This document shows positions 17,341-27,400 of a DNA stretch of 64,000 nucleotides, piece by piece. Numbering within the stretch: position 1 is the first letter of the stretch; each line of letters begins with the position of its first letter. Both the position numbers and the translations under genes were made by a program. The notes under the pieces are model-generated. The model was not told the DNA's origin, did not search any database, and was given only the letters and a program-made list of their open reading frames with translations. The stretch covers positions 186,001 through 250,000 of the forward strand of contig JADFZL010000009.1 of NCBI GenBank assembly GCA_015232575.1, given 5' to 3'. Source of the DNA: Candidatus Rifleibacteriota bacterium (lineage in GTDB: Bacteria; Muiribacteriota; Ozemobacteria; Ozemobacterales; Ozemobacteraceae).

Positions 17341-18117
17341 TCACAAATTAAGACAGGTTTCTGCCGCAAGCCAGAAAAGGTTTTCCCTTACCTGTTTCTG
17401 CTTTCCCCAGTTTCTTTCATCCCATTCTTCACCGCTCAAATCATCACCTGAATATAAAATCTGTCCGAATTTCACCTTTCTGAAGTTCGCAACAGCAATG
17501 AAAGCCGATGCCTCCATGTCTACAGTGATGCATCCTTCTGTTCTTCGAAGCTGAATCTTTTCCCTGGTTTCACGATATGCTGCATCTGTAGTCCAGGTTT
17601 TTCCCTTAATGTATGGAATAGAATTCTTCAGAAGTGTCTGCTCAATTACTTTCACTGTACCTTCCTGAGCATCAATTTCTCGCGAAGGTCTCTGATAATG
17701 ATAAGAAGTCCCTTCATCTCTAACAGCAGAAGTAACAACAACAAGCTTTCCAAGTTTAATATCGCTTTGCAAAACACCCGCTCCACCGCAGGCGATGAAT
17801 TTTCTCATTCCGAATGCAATTGCTTCTTCAAGAAGACCGGCAGCCATTGGCGCTCCGACTCCGGGTTGAAAAAAAGCAAGCCTTTTTCCAAGATGCTCAA
17901 TTTCATAAAACTTATGTTTTCCGCTCTCCCAGTTTCTATTGAAAAAGTTTTTTGCCTGTTTTTCTCTGGCAATTCTTTCTACGACTTCATTAAAAAAGCA
18001 GATCACACAATGCTCAGGTGGTGTTCCAGCACGAATAAATCTCGATGGTTCTATCAATGCATCCTCTGAATCATCAAATTCAAGAATCGGAAAATCACTT
18101 CCAGTCTTCGTAATCAA
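17341..18117 (-). CDS. Nucleoside phosphorylase (uridine/purine phosphorylase family)
   Basis: A 258-residue member of the PNP_UDP_1 family, which cleaves nucleosides with phosphate in salvage. Family features in order: PGVGAPMAAGLLEE and the phosphate-binding CGGAGVL around residue 100, the VVVTSAVRDEGTSYHY segment, and the ribose/base-binding VDMEASAF near residue 200, followed by GDDLSGEEWD. The VDMEASAF and SGDDL pattern is closest to uridine phosphorylase-type enzymes, but substrate cannot be fixed by eye. The start is TTG at 18117 with an AAAGGGTG site. It is probably monocistronic. Confidence 0.88.
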   Translation of the reverse strand: MITKTGSDFPILEFDDSEDALIEPSRFIRAGTPPEHCVICFFNEVVERIAREKQAKNFFNRNWESGKHKFYEIEHLGKRLAFFQPGVGAPMAAGLLEEAIAFGMRKFIACGGAGVLQSDIKLGKLVVVTSAVRDEGTSYHYQRPSREIDAQEGTVKVIEQTLLKNSIPYIKGKTWTTDAAYRETREKIQLRRTEGCITVDMEASAFIAVANFRKVKFGQILYSGDDLSGEEWDERNWGKQKQVRENLFWLAAETCLNL

Positions 18118-18636
18118 AATTAAACACCCTTTCTGGAAAATTCAAATTTCACTCTTGTCTTGCACCTGACAATAACTTTTATCATTAGATGAAAACACTT
18201 TTCATAAAATTACTTTCCTTCTAGTGAATCAGGTAACATAATAACCTATTTCAGGAGGCTTGTTCAACAAAAAAATGGCTCTGCAAAAATAGGGAACATC
18301 GACACCGTGTATCGAATTTCTAAGAAATACACACATCTGAATGTCTGAAATTGAAAACAGCACATTGATTTTCTCCAGTAAGTATAATATAATCATATTT
18401 ACTGGAAAGAAAATGCGTAAAAACCACGCAACAATTATCCAATTGAGCTTTCTGATTACGCATGCCCAAGAGCAGTAATTGCGCGCATGATAAGATCAGG
18501 GTAAACTATTCAAAATTCGCCGTTGACTCTTCCTTCCCGTAAAAGGTCAGGAATGATTGTAGAAACGCACTTAATGAAATTGTTAAATGCTACGATGGCC
18601 GGATTAGATACTAAATGCCTGTCATAGGGATTTTAA
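18118..18636. other. 519-base gap with no supported gene
   Basis: It contains an 11-bp imperfect hairpin at about 18375-18405 (CCAGTAAGTAT paired with ATATTTACTGG) and several short open stretches on both strands that look protein-like but are broken by stops (for example around 18520-18625). It could be the eroded remains of a gene lost next to the glycosyltransferase. I could not identify the family. Confidence 0.4.
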
Positions 18637-19668
18637 TTGCATAGTCAACTTGTTGTTGTAATAATCGTCGGCTATTATTCTAAAGAACACCTGCGTCGTT
18701 GCTTCGAATCTGTTTTTTCGCAAGAATATCGACCAATTGAGGTCGTATATATTAATAACTCACCTGCGGATGCTTCGCATCTTTGGGTTAAGAAAGAATT
18801 CCCATCAGTAACCGTCATAAATAATTCTTCCAATTCAGGTTATGTCGGAGGAAACAATAAGGGAATAGAATATGCTATTAATATTGCAGCAAAATATGTT
18901 TTTATTATTAATCCCGATGTTTATCTTGAATCGTGCTGTCTGAAAAATCTGGTTTTAGCTGCAAATAATCAAGAAGGAATTTATCAGCCCCTGCTCTTAT
19001 ATCCTGATCGTACAATACAAACTTCAGGCAATAATCTTCATTTTCTTGGTTTTGGTTCCAGCGGAAAGAAAGATTTTGCCGATATTATCGACGTTTCTTT
19101 TTGCAGCGGAGCTGCACTTTTTTTCCCAACATCAATTCCAAGAAAGATAGGATTATTCTGGCCTCTCCTTTTTTGTTATCATGAAGATTTGGAATACTGT
19201 GCAAGAGCAAAACTGGCGGGATACTCCACTAGACTTGTTCCATCTGCGAAGGGAATACATGACCATTTATTCAAGAGCAGACATGGCAAAAAGTTCTACT
19301 TCATGGAAAGAAACCGTTTTCTTTTTGTAATGGCATATTTCGATATGATTCACATATTACTCTTTTTACCTTTTTTTATTATTGCAGAGATCATTGTGTT
19401 ATTTCATGCGTTATTAAACGACTGGCTGGCTGATAAAATCGAAGCAAATCTTGACGCAGTTAAGTTGCTGGCTGGAATAAAACAACATCGGAAAATAATA
19501 AGAAGACTTTCCAAAGTTCCTTTCTCAGAACTATCTTTCATGATGAGCGGTAGAATTGATTTTCCAAACCCTTCTTCAAAATTTGTACAATTTGGAATCT
19601 TCTGTTCAAGTATTTCATGGAATTTGTTTTCCAGGCTGATAAACAACTTTTTTTCAAAACACAGTTAA
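18637..19668 (+). CDS. Family 2 glycosyltransferase (rhamnosyltransferase-like)
   Basis: A 343-residue GT2 enzyme. The N-terminal GT-A fold starts at LVVVIIVGYYSKEHLRRC, with VVYINNSPADAS, the nucleotide-binding region NSGYVGGNNKGIEYA and the DxD equivalent IINPDVYLE near residue 96. The acceptor-side motif YHEDLEYCARAKLAGY near 185 is typical of WbbL-type rhamnosyl or related transferases. A hydrophobic stretch at about 240-262 suggests membrane association. The start is TTG at 18637 with AGGGA six bases upstream. It precedes a radical SAM and a methyltransferase gene on the opposite strand; the glycan is unknown. Confidence 0.85.
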   Translation: MHSQLVVVIIVGYYSKEHLRRCFESVFSQEYRPIEVVYINNSPADASHLWVKKEFPSVTVINNSSNSGYVGGNNKGIEYAINIAAKYVFIINPDVYLESCCLKNLVLAANNQEGIYQPLLLYPDRTIQTSGNNLHFLGFGSSGKKDFADIIDVSFCSGAALFFPTSIPRKIGLFWPLLFCYHEDLEYCARAKLAGYSTRLVPSAKGIHDHLFKSRHGKKFYFMERNRFLFVMAYFDMIHILLFLPFFIIAEIIVLFHALLNDWLADKIEANLDAVKLLAGIKQHRKIIRRLSKVPFSELSFMMSGRIDFPNPSSKFVQFGIFCSSISWNLFSRLINNFFSKHS

Positions 19669-19761
19669 TTCCTGCTAATATTTTCGGCCTAATACGCCCT
19701 TTTCATCCGGAATTATCTGAAAAATCATTCCTTCTTTTGATAAAATTTGAATCTATCGGCA

Positions 19762-21144
19762 TTACAACATCCTTTTCAAGAGTCTTTTAAAATAATCATA
19801 CACATTCATCAAAATAATTCTTGGCACCATATGAAGAAGTGGATGTCCCCAGACTTTGGTAATGTTTCTCCAAAACCGCATTTTTTGAAATTTTTTGTAT
19901 AATCTCACAAGTTTTTCAGAAGGTATTGTCTCAGAAACAAATATCACTTTCTCAAGATCGCGGTAAGCATTAACATCAAGTCTACTCCAGTCTTTCATAT
20001 CGTTACTTACAATTCCCTTTTTCAGTGCATATTCCCACACCGGAGTTCCGGGATACGGCGTTAGAAAATACACATCAAAAAGATCAAGCCTGCTTTTTCT
20101 TATAAATTGGTATGTATCCCGTATCTGTTTTTCAGTTTCATTTGGAGAACCAATGACAAAACTTGCATTGGCAAAAATACCGGCGTCTTTTAAAATGCTG
20201 ACAGCCTCAAAATTCTGCTCAACAGTGACATTCCCTGTTTTCAAATATTTCAGGGTAGCGTCATTCCCTGATTCCAGTCCCATTCCAACACTCACTATTC
20301 CCATTTCATTCATCAGGGCTGCAAGCTCTTTGTCAACAAGATTAGCCCTACAATTTACCGTATATTTGATTTTTCCAAGCAACCCTTTACCGCGGAGAAT
20401 CTGAATAAGTTTTCTCATCCTGTCACGATCGGCAACAAACAAGTCATCAAAAAAACTAATTAATCTTACCGAGTATTTTGAAAAAAGAAATTCTATTTCG
20501 TCTGCAGTGTATTCGGCAGAAAAATAACGGAGTCTGTTCCAAAACCTTGAAGAAGCACAAAAAACACATCGATATGGACAACCACGCGAAGTAAACATGT
20601 GTGCATGGCTTTTTATAACCATATGATCCCGTTCGGGAAACGGAATACCATCAAGATTTTTTATTACACTTCTTTCAGCAGTATATTTCAAACATCCGTT
20701 TTCACGATAGGCAATACCAGGAACGGTTTTCAACTTTTCTAAAAGTTTTCCCTCTGCACATAGTTTCAAAATATCGGAAAATGTTTCTTCTCCCTCGCCA
20801 AGGCATCCTGCAAGCGCAGATTCAGGAAGAGATTCAGGCATTACTGTAATATGAATCCCGCCAATAATCACAGGAATTTTTCTTTCTGCATAAAAGTCAG
20901 AAATCTTACAGGCAATAGAAAAATTCTGACTCACTGATGAAATACCAACAATGTCAGGAATAAAGTCGTCTTTTTTCAGAATAGAATCGACCTCAATGAC
21001 CCTGAAATCAAGAACTATATCAAAAAGCACCTTTCGTGCATAAGAAATCAAATACCCAAATCCAAGATGCGGGTATCTATTTTCTACTTCAACACTCGAA
21101 TTTACTGCATTTATCAATAATATTTTCAATTTGGATTTCATCAA
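19762..21144 (-). CDS. B12-binding domain radical SAM protein
   Basis: A 460-residue protein. Residues 1 to about 150 form a cobalamin-binding Rossmann domain of the BchE type (early PHLGFGYLISYARK, then IVGISSVSQNF and VIIGGIHITVMPE). The radical SAM core follows with the cluster motif CPYRCVFC (Cys189, Cys193, Cys196), then FFDDLF, VGMGLESGNDATL and YPGTPVWEYA. Such enzymes do radical methylations or rearrangements on diverse substrates. It has no DxHxxG B12 motif, as is common in this class. It lies in a convergent arrangement with the GT2 gene and directly downstream of a methyltransferase gene on the same strand. Substrate unknown. Confidence 0.86.
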   Translation of the reverse strand: MMKSKLKILLINAVNSSVEVENRYPHLGFGYLISYARKVLFDIVLDFRVIEVDSILKKDDFIPDIVGISSVSQNFSIACKISDFYAERKIPVIIGGIHITVMPESLPESALAGCLGEGEETFSDILKLCAEGKLLEKLKTVPGIAYRENGCLKYTAERSVIKNLDGIPFPERDHMVIKSHAHMFTSRGCPYRCVFCASSRFWNRLRYFSAEYTADEIEFLFSKYSVRLISFFDDLFVADRDRMRKLIQILRGKGLLGKIKYTVNCRANLVDKELAALMNEMGIVSVGMGLESGNDATLKYLKTGNVTVEQNFEAVSILKDAGIFANASFVIGSPNETEKQIRDTYQFIRKSRLDLFDVYFLTPYPGTPVWEYALKKGIVSNDMKDWSRLDVNAYRDLEKVIFVSETIPSEKLVRLYKKFQKMRFWRNITKVWGHPLLHMVPRIILMNVYDYFKRLLKRML

Positions 21145-21256
21145 AATTACGATATCTTATTATAGATTTCAGTACAAGAAATCGATAGTATCAATCTTTT
21201 CTGTTACCATACTACACCTGCAATTATTGGAGACATTATAACACCGTTGTCTACTA

Positions 21257-21856
21257 TCATAATTTTTTTCCAATAAAAATGAATTCGTTCCAGGGGAAAT
21301 AAGGTCCAAAGAGCCTGGGAAATGGGAATGAGTATTTTCTTGTCATTTTTATATTATATTTTTTTACAAGTTTTTTAATAAAAACAAAATCGACAAATGT
21401 TTTGTGAGTATCATCAAATTTATAACCCAATTCCTGAGGTGAAATTATGAAAACATTCCCCTTCGCTTTTAAAAAAGGGAAATAAGATGTAAATAATGAA
21501 TAAATATCATCGGCACTTAAATGTTCCAGTATGTGAGAGAATAACAATGTATCAAATTGATTATTTTCAGGTGAAAAATTATTTAAAAATTCATCAGCAG
21601 TAAAAGCTTTTAAGCCTTTTTTATTGGCAAATTCAACTGAAAAACCATTGATATCAATTCCTTGAGAATCATTTGAAAGCCATTTCAAATTCCGTCCAAT
21701 TCCACAACCAATATCAAGAACTCTTCCAAGGTTATATCTTTTTATATTCCATGAATATGGCAATTGAACAGAGAAAAAACGCCTGACCGGATCTGATTCG
21801 ACTGATACAAGATAGTCTGTATAATCGCTCGATTCAATTTTTTTTGGACAATTCAA
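21257..21856 (-). CDS. Class I SAM-dependent methyltransferase
   Basis: About 199 residues with a Rossmann methyltransferase core: motif I VLDIGCGIGRNLKWL, the acidic loop GIDINGFSVEFA, motif IV FDTLLFSHILEHLS and a following NVFIISPQELGY. This is a Methyltransf_11/23 type acting on a small molecule or glycan. The frame is open up to 21886. The best ribosome site (AGAGGAAATT) points to TTG at 21856, with ATG 21874 and TTG 21886 as alternatives. It is tightly packed after the thioredoxin-like gene and before the radical SAM gene, so they are likely co-transcribed. Confidence 0.8.
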   Translation of the reverse strand: MNCPKKIESSDYTDYLVSVESDPVRRFFSVQLPYSWNIKRYNLGRVLDIGCGIGRNLKWLSNDSQGIDINGFSVEFANKKGLKAFTADEFLNNFSPENNQFDTLLFSHILEHLSADDIYSLFTSYFPFLKAKGNVFIISPQELGYKFDDTHKTFVDFVFIKKLVKKYNIKMTRKYSFPFPRLFGPYFPWNEFIFIGKKL

Positions 21857-21886
21857 AAAATTTCCTCTCTGCATGCCAACAGACAA

Positions 21887-22216
21887 CTATGCTTCTGCCT
21901 GTTTTAAAAGATAGTTCAGATACTCGCGGATATAAACTTCCTGCTGAAAACCCTGAAGTGTTTCAATAATTTCGGCTTCGCCAAAAAGTATTACCTGCGG
22001 AAGAGTTTTAACGCTATATTTTTCACACACCGGATCTGCTTTGTCAGCATCGATTGAAGCAAAATAGACTTTTCCCTTGTATTCATCGGATATGGCAGAT
22101 AATATTTTCAGTTGTCGTTCTGATGGCCTGCACCAGCCGGCATGAAAAAACGCCAGCACAATTTTATTTCCCTTAATGATTTCTTCGAGTTTATCAGTAT
22201 TCAATATTTCATTCAT
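21887..22216 (-). CDS. Thioredoxin-fold protein with CxxS active site
   Basis: A 109-residue single thioredoxin domain: the usual beta-alpha-beta start, the active-site segment HAGWCRPS (Cys29, Ser32) where a classical thioredoxin has WCGPC, the segment VYFASIDADKADPVCEKYSV, and the cis-proline loop TLPQVILF. Loss of the second cysteine means it cannot reduce disulfides by the dithiol route; it may act by a monothiol mechanism or as a redox-inactive chaperone. ATG at 22216 is chosen because upstream codons do not resemble the family and AGGAAAGATG precedes it. No signal peptide, so cytoplasmic. Divergent from the methionine-synthesis gene. Confidence 0.82.
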   Translation of the reverse strand: MNEILNTDKLEEIIKGNKIVLAFFHAGWCRPSERQLKILSAISDEYKGKVYFASIDADKADPVCEKYSVKTLPQVILFGEAEIIETLQGFQQEVYIREYLNYLLKQAEA

Positions 22217-22329
22217 AGTTTCATCTTTCCTGAAAAAATATAAATTACTTTTTTTAACTTGACACAGGCAAGTTTTTTTTAGATCATTACACACCAATAT
22301 TTCCAAATTCAAGAATGGAGTTTAATATC

Positions 22330-24180
22330 ATGAACTCTGATTTCAGAAATTATTGTGATAATAACATTGTTATCATGGATGGTGCAATGGGAACAATGTT
22401 GTATTCTAAAGGCGTCTATATTAACAGATGCTATGAAGAACTGAATCTATCGAACGGAGCTTTGGTAAAAGAAATTCACCAGGAATATATCTCCCATGGG
22501 GCGTCTGTTATTGAGACAAATACCTTTGGAGCAAACAAATACAAGCTCTTTCAATTCGGAATCGCCGATAAAATGGAGGAAATTAATCGTGCTGGTGTTA
22601 AAATAGCACGGGAAGCGGCAATGGGAAAAGCATTCGTTGCCGGCTCAATTGGACCGCTTGGGATCAGAATTGAGCCATGGGGAAAAACCTCCGTTCAGGA
22701 AGCTGAAGAAGCGTTCTCGCAGCAGGCAAAAGTGCTTTTGGATGAAGGTGTTGATTTAATAATACTAGAAACCTTTTTCGATCTCAATGAGATACATCAG
22801 GCAATAAATGCTGTGAAAAAACTCACTGACAAACCCATTATTGCATCAATGACAATAAATGAAGACGGAAATGCTCTATATGGAACAACTCCGGATGTAT
22901 TTACTGCCAAACTTGATGAATGGGGCGCGGACTTTATTGGTCTGAACTGCTCTGTCGGTCCCAAAACAATGTATGACGCTCTTGAAAAGATGCGTACCTT
23001 AACAAAGAAAAAACTTGTAGTACAACCCAACGCAGGCCTTCCAAGAATTGTTGATGGAAGAACAATCTATTTATGCAATCCTGAATATTTCGGTGAATAT
23101 GCCAAGAGATTCATAAGCCTCGGAATACGTATACTCGGCGGCTGCTGCGGAACATCTCCGGAACACATCAAGTGGCTGAAAAATGCCGCACGCGCTTTTG
23201 ATCCGGGAATTCATCACGTTAATTCAGAATCCGAAATTGAATTACAAGCTGAAATTCATACCCCTGAGAATATTACAGTTATCGAAAAAGAAAGAAAATC
23301 TGTTTTCGCCAGAAGATTATTTGTTGAAAAAGCCTTTGTTGTTTCATGCGAATTGACTCCGCCAAAAGGCTGCGACGCTTCAAAGATTATTGCAGCTGCA
23401 AGAGAACTTAAAGCAGCCGGAATTGACGCAATCAATATTCCCGATGGACCGAGGGCATCAGCGAGAATGAGCCCGATGGCACTTGCAATATTGATCGAAA
23501 ATCAGGTCAGAATTGAGACTATCCTTCATTACTGCTGCCGTGATCGTAATATCCTCGGAATTCAGTCAGATCTACTTGGTGCTTATGCAGTTGGATTGCG
23601 AAATATTCTCTGTATTACCGGTGATCCGCCAAAAGTGGGCAATTATCCGGAAGCAACTGCCGTTTTTGATATCGACGCAATTGGATTAACAAATGTTGTA
23701 AAAAGACTTAATCACGGACTTGATCTTGGAGGGAACCCAATTGGCTCACCAACCGGCCTGTGTATCGGAGTCGGAGCGAACCCGGGAGCGATTGATCTCG
23801 ACCTGGAAATCAAACGATTTGAATGGAAAGTTAAAGCCGGTGCAGAATTTGCGATGACTCAGCCTGTGTTTGATTCGCAGCTTTTGAAAAATTTCCTTGA
23901 GCGCATTTCACATGTAAAAATTCCTGTTCTTGCCGGAATATGGCCACTCACAAGCTTGAAAAATGCCGAATTTATGAATAACGAAGTCCCCGGAGCAAGC
24001 GTTCCAAAAGAAATTCTTGATCGTATGAGATCACAAACCACTCTTGAAGGACAGCGCATGGAAGGAATCAATATAGCACGAGAGTCACTTCAGGCAGTCA
24101 AACCACTCGTAGAAGGCGTCCAGATAAGTGTCCCATTCGGAAGAGCCGAAACAGTTCTGAAAGTTCTCGAAGCCCTCTGA
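22330..24180 (+). CDS. Bifunctional homocysteine S-methyltransferase / methylenetetrahydrofolate reductase
   Basis: A 616-residue fusion of the YitJ type. Residues 1 to about 290 are a homocysteine methyltransferase barrel with the zinc ligands Cys207 (GLNCSVGP) and Cys272-Cys273 (GGCCGTSPEH). Residues about 320-615 are a MetF-like flavin barrel (FVVSCELTPPKG, NILCITGDPPKVG, EFAMTQPVFD). It would reduce methylene-THF to methyl-THF and may also methylate homocysteine. ATG 22330 is preceded by GGAG nine bases upstream; an ATG five codons earlier has no ribosome site. It is followed after 297 bases by metH, so one locus makes and uses methyl-THF. No separate metF is in the window. Confidence 0.92.
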   Translation: MNSDFRNYCDNNIVIMDGAMGTMLYSKGVYINRCYEELNLSNGALVKEIHQEYISHGASVIETNTFGANKYKLFQFGIADKMEEINRAGVKIAREAAMGKAFVAGSIGPLGIRIEPWGKTSVQEAEEAFSQQAKVLLDEGVDLIILETFFDLNEIHQAINAVKKLTDKPIIASMTINEDGNALYGTTPDVFTAKLDEWGADFIGLNCSVGPKTMYDALEKMRTLTKKKLVVQPNAGLPRIVDGRTIYLCNPEYFGEYAKRFISLGIRILGGCCGTSPEHIKWLKNAARAFDPGIHHVNSESEIELQAEIHTPENITVIEKERKSVFARRLFVEKAFVVSCELTPPKGCDASKIIAAARELKAAGIDAINIPDGPRASARMSPMALAILIENQVRIETILHYCCRDRNILGIQSDLLGAYAVGLRNILCITGDPPKVGNYPEATAVFDIDAIGLTNVVKRLNHGLDLGGNPIGSPTGLCIGVGANPGAIDLDLEIKRFEWKVKAGAEFAMTQPVFDSQLLKNFLERISHVKIPVLAGIWPLTSLKNAEFMNNEVPGASVPKEILDRMRSQTTLEGQRMEGINIARESLQAVKPLVEGVQISVPFGRAETVLKVLEAL

Positions 24181-24477
24181 AGATGAAAAGACAAGAATTT
24201 TTATCCGCAGATTACGCAGATTTTATTGAATGGAAAAGTCTTTGATATACAAACTCGTACTCATAAGGGTCATGTAAAGCAGTACACAACCTCGACGTAG
24301 AAGATACGAGATTTCTCCCTTCGGTCGCAATGACATAAACTGAATTCTGAAGCTTAAGTGCGACAAATTCGGTGATGATTTTTGGGCAATCTGCTCGAAT
24401 TGACATAATCGTAATTCTGAAGCTTCATTCAACGCACATGGAGGGCATGCGTGCCCTCTCTAAAAGAGGAGCAAATA
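24181..24477 (+). promoter_or_regulatory. Intergenic region upstream of metH: repeat fragments, direct repeat and leader hairpin
   Basis: At 24201-24222 there is a fragment of repeat family 2 (ATCCGCAGATTACGCAGATT). At 24308-24336 lies a half copy of family 1 in reverse orientation. Around 24331-24358 and 24401-24428 the motif TGACATAA...AATTCTGAAGCTT occurs twice. A perfect 7-bp hairpin (GAGGGCA, loop TGCG, TGCCCTC) spans 24441-24458, ending about ten bases before the metH ribosome site, which could affect translation initiation. No SAM or cobalamin riboswitch pattern was recognised. Confidence 0.55.
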
Positions 24478-27400
24478 ATGTTTATTAAAAAATTCTTAGA
24501 TGATTTAAACGAAAGAGTACTGGTATTCGACGGTGCCATGGGTTCGAATCTCCAGACACAGAACCTCACTGCCGAAGATTTCGGTGGAAAATTCGGCTGC
24601 AGTGAAGCATTGATTCTTTTCGCTCCTCATGCCGTAAGAAAAGTACACTGCGATTTTTTAAAAGCCGGATGCAGAGCAGTAGAGACAAATACATTCGGAG
24701 CAACACGCATTACTCTCAGCGAATACGGACTCGAAAATCGTGTTGCTGAGATTAATAAAACAGCAGTAAAAATAGCACGGGAAGCCGTTGAAGAAGCCGG
24801 AAAAGATGGTCCATTCTATATTGCGGCATCAATCGGACCAACTTCAAAACTTCCAACACTTGGTCAGATAAGTTACGATGAAATGGCCTGCGCTTACCAG
24901 GAACAAACCGACGCCCTCGCTGAGACTGATGTTGACATATACACAGTTGAAACCTGCCAGGACATACTTCAGACTAAAGCGGCCCTGAATGCTGTTGCAA
25001 AAACATTCAGTAAATATTCTATTCAGAAGCCGGTTATGGTTTCTGTAACAGTTGAACCTGCTGGTACAATGCTCCTCGGAACAGATATTGCAGCCGTTGC
25101 AGCAATTATTGAACAGTATGATTTCGTTCAATCGCTTGGAATAAACTGTGCTACCGGACCCCTGGAAATGATTCGCCACGTTGAGTATCTTTCAAGATAC
25201 TGGCCCAGAATAATTTCCGTAATGCCGAATGCCGGACTTCCGGAAAATGTTAATGGGAAAGCCTTTTACCGCCTTACACCTGAAGAGCTTGCACAATATC
25301 ACTATGATTTTGTGAGAAAATCAGGAGTAAATATTGTTGGAGGCTGCTGCGGTACAACTCCGGCACACCTTGAAGCTGTTGCAAAAAAAGTTAAAAATCT
25401 TACACCTGCCAAGCGGACTCCGGAAAGCAGAAAATGCGCGGCGAGTCTTTATCAGGCAATGACCTTGAATCAGGAACCTCCGCCATGCTTTGTCGGAGAA
25501 AGAACAAACGCAAATGGATCAAAACAATTTCGTGATCTCCTGTTGAAAGATGACTGGGACGGAATGGTCGCCATGGCAAAAGATCAGGCAAAAGGCGGAG
25601 CACACTTGCTTGACATCTGTACAGCTTACGTCGGACGAAATGAAAAAGCCGATATGGAGAAATTTGTTTCTCTGCTTGCAACTCAGATAAGAATACCACT
25701 GATGATAGATTCAACGGAACCTGAAGTTGTTGAAGCTGTTTTGAAGCGTTATCCGGGTCATTGCATTATCAATTCTGTGAATATGGAAGATTCCGGGAAA
25801 AAAGCGCTTAAAATTGCTGCGCTGGCAAAAGAATTCTCTGCAATGATTGTCTGTCTGACGATTGACGAGAACGGAATGGCAAAAACTGCTGAATCGAAAC
25901 TGGCAATTGCAAAACGTTTATTCGAGTTTCTAACTGTTGAATGCAAACTCAGACCCAAAGATCTTATTTTCGATCCGCTTACCTTTACTCTGGCAAGCGG
26001 CGACCCGGTTCTCAGATCTTCAGCACTGGAAACGCTTAAAGCAATTGAGCTTATAAACCGGGAATTCCCTGAAAGTTCGATACTTCTCGGAGTAAGCAAT
26101 GTTTCATTCGGCCTGAAGCCTGAAGCTCGCGAGGTCCTGAACAGTATTTTCCTTGCTGAGGCGGTAAAAAAGGGCCTTACAATGTCAATAGTCTATCCCA
26201 AGGGAATCATCCCAACCTTCAAAATTCCATCCGAAATAAAAGAACTTGCTTTAAATCTTATTTATAACAAGGGAAGCGACCGCTCGGAATTGTCTGAGTA
26301 CATGCAGGCATTCGCAGGCGAAAGAAATGTTGCCGCTTCAGAATCATTGAATCTTTCAGCTTCAGAAAAACTCAGATTGAAAATCATAGATGGCGATAAA
26401 AACGGTTTACAGGAGCTGCTTGACGAAATAAGAAAATCTGTCAAACCGGTCAACATTGTCAACGAGCTACTCATTCCGGCAATGCGTGAAGTCGGCGAAC
26501 TTTTTGGCAAGGGAGAAATTCAGCTTCCGTTTGTACTTCAGTCAGCCGAGGCAATGAAAGCTTCTGTTTCAATAATCGAACCTTTCATGGATAAATCGGC
26601 AGTAAGCGAAAATAAAAAAGTAATTCTGGCTACAGTGCAGGGAGATGTTCACGACATCGGCAAAAATCTTGTCTCAATACTGCTTTCCAACAACGGTTTC
26701 CAGGTTATTGATCTTGGAATAAAAGTTGACATTGATACAATGATTCGAGCGGCCGCAAAGCATGACTGCAAGATAATAGGAATGAGCGGACTCCTCGTAA
26801 GATCTACTCAGATAATGAAGGAAAATCTTGAAGAACTGAACCGCAGAGGGCTAACACCAAGCATTATTCTCGGCGGAGCAGCTCTGACGAAAAAATTTGT
26901 AGAAGAAGATCTTGCCGCAGTTTACAAAGGAAAAATTTATTACGCGCAGGACGCATTTTCTGGATTGAAGATAATCAGCGCAATCTTTGCTGATCAAAAT
27001 CCAATCGCTGAAAAATCGGACAAATTATGTGAATCAATCAAATCATCAAATAACGTCAAATCATCTGATTCCAATAGATTCAATGAAAAAACGATTTCGG
27101 AAACGAATGTTGAGCCAGCTGATTCAGCTGACTCCCAATCATGCTGTTGCTGTACAACAGCACCAGAAAAGATAATTTTATCAAAAAACGATTTTTCCGA
27201 AAAATGTTTCCCTCCGTTTTTCGGAAAAAGAATCATTGACGTCAGCGTTGAAGACCTTCTTAAATTCGTTGATAAGGACACATTATTCAAGTTCAGATGG
27301 CAGTACAAACGCGGAAACATGGATGAAATATCCTGGAAAAAACTAATATCAGAAGAAGTTGAAGAGTGCTACAATAATCTTGTCAAATATTCAATTGAGA

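Noticed and set aside
18118..18636. Short protein-like open stretches on both strands between the nucleoside phosphorylase and GT2 genes
   Set aside because: Stops break every frame within 15-40 codons, opposite strands look equally plausible and no family is recognisable. Recorded only as a gap.
24441..24458. Hairpin before metH as an intrinsic terminator
   Set aside because: No T-run follows and the metH ribosome site comes directly after; kept only as a leader structure.
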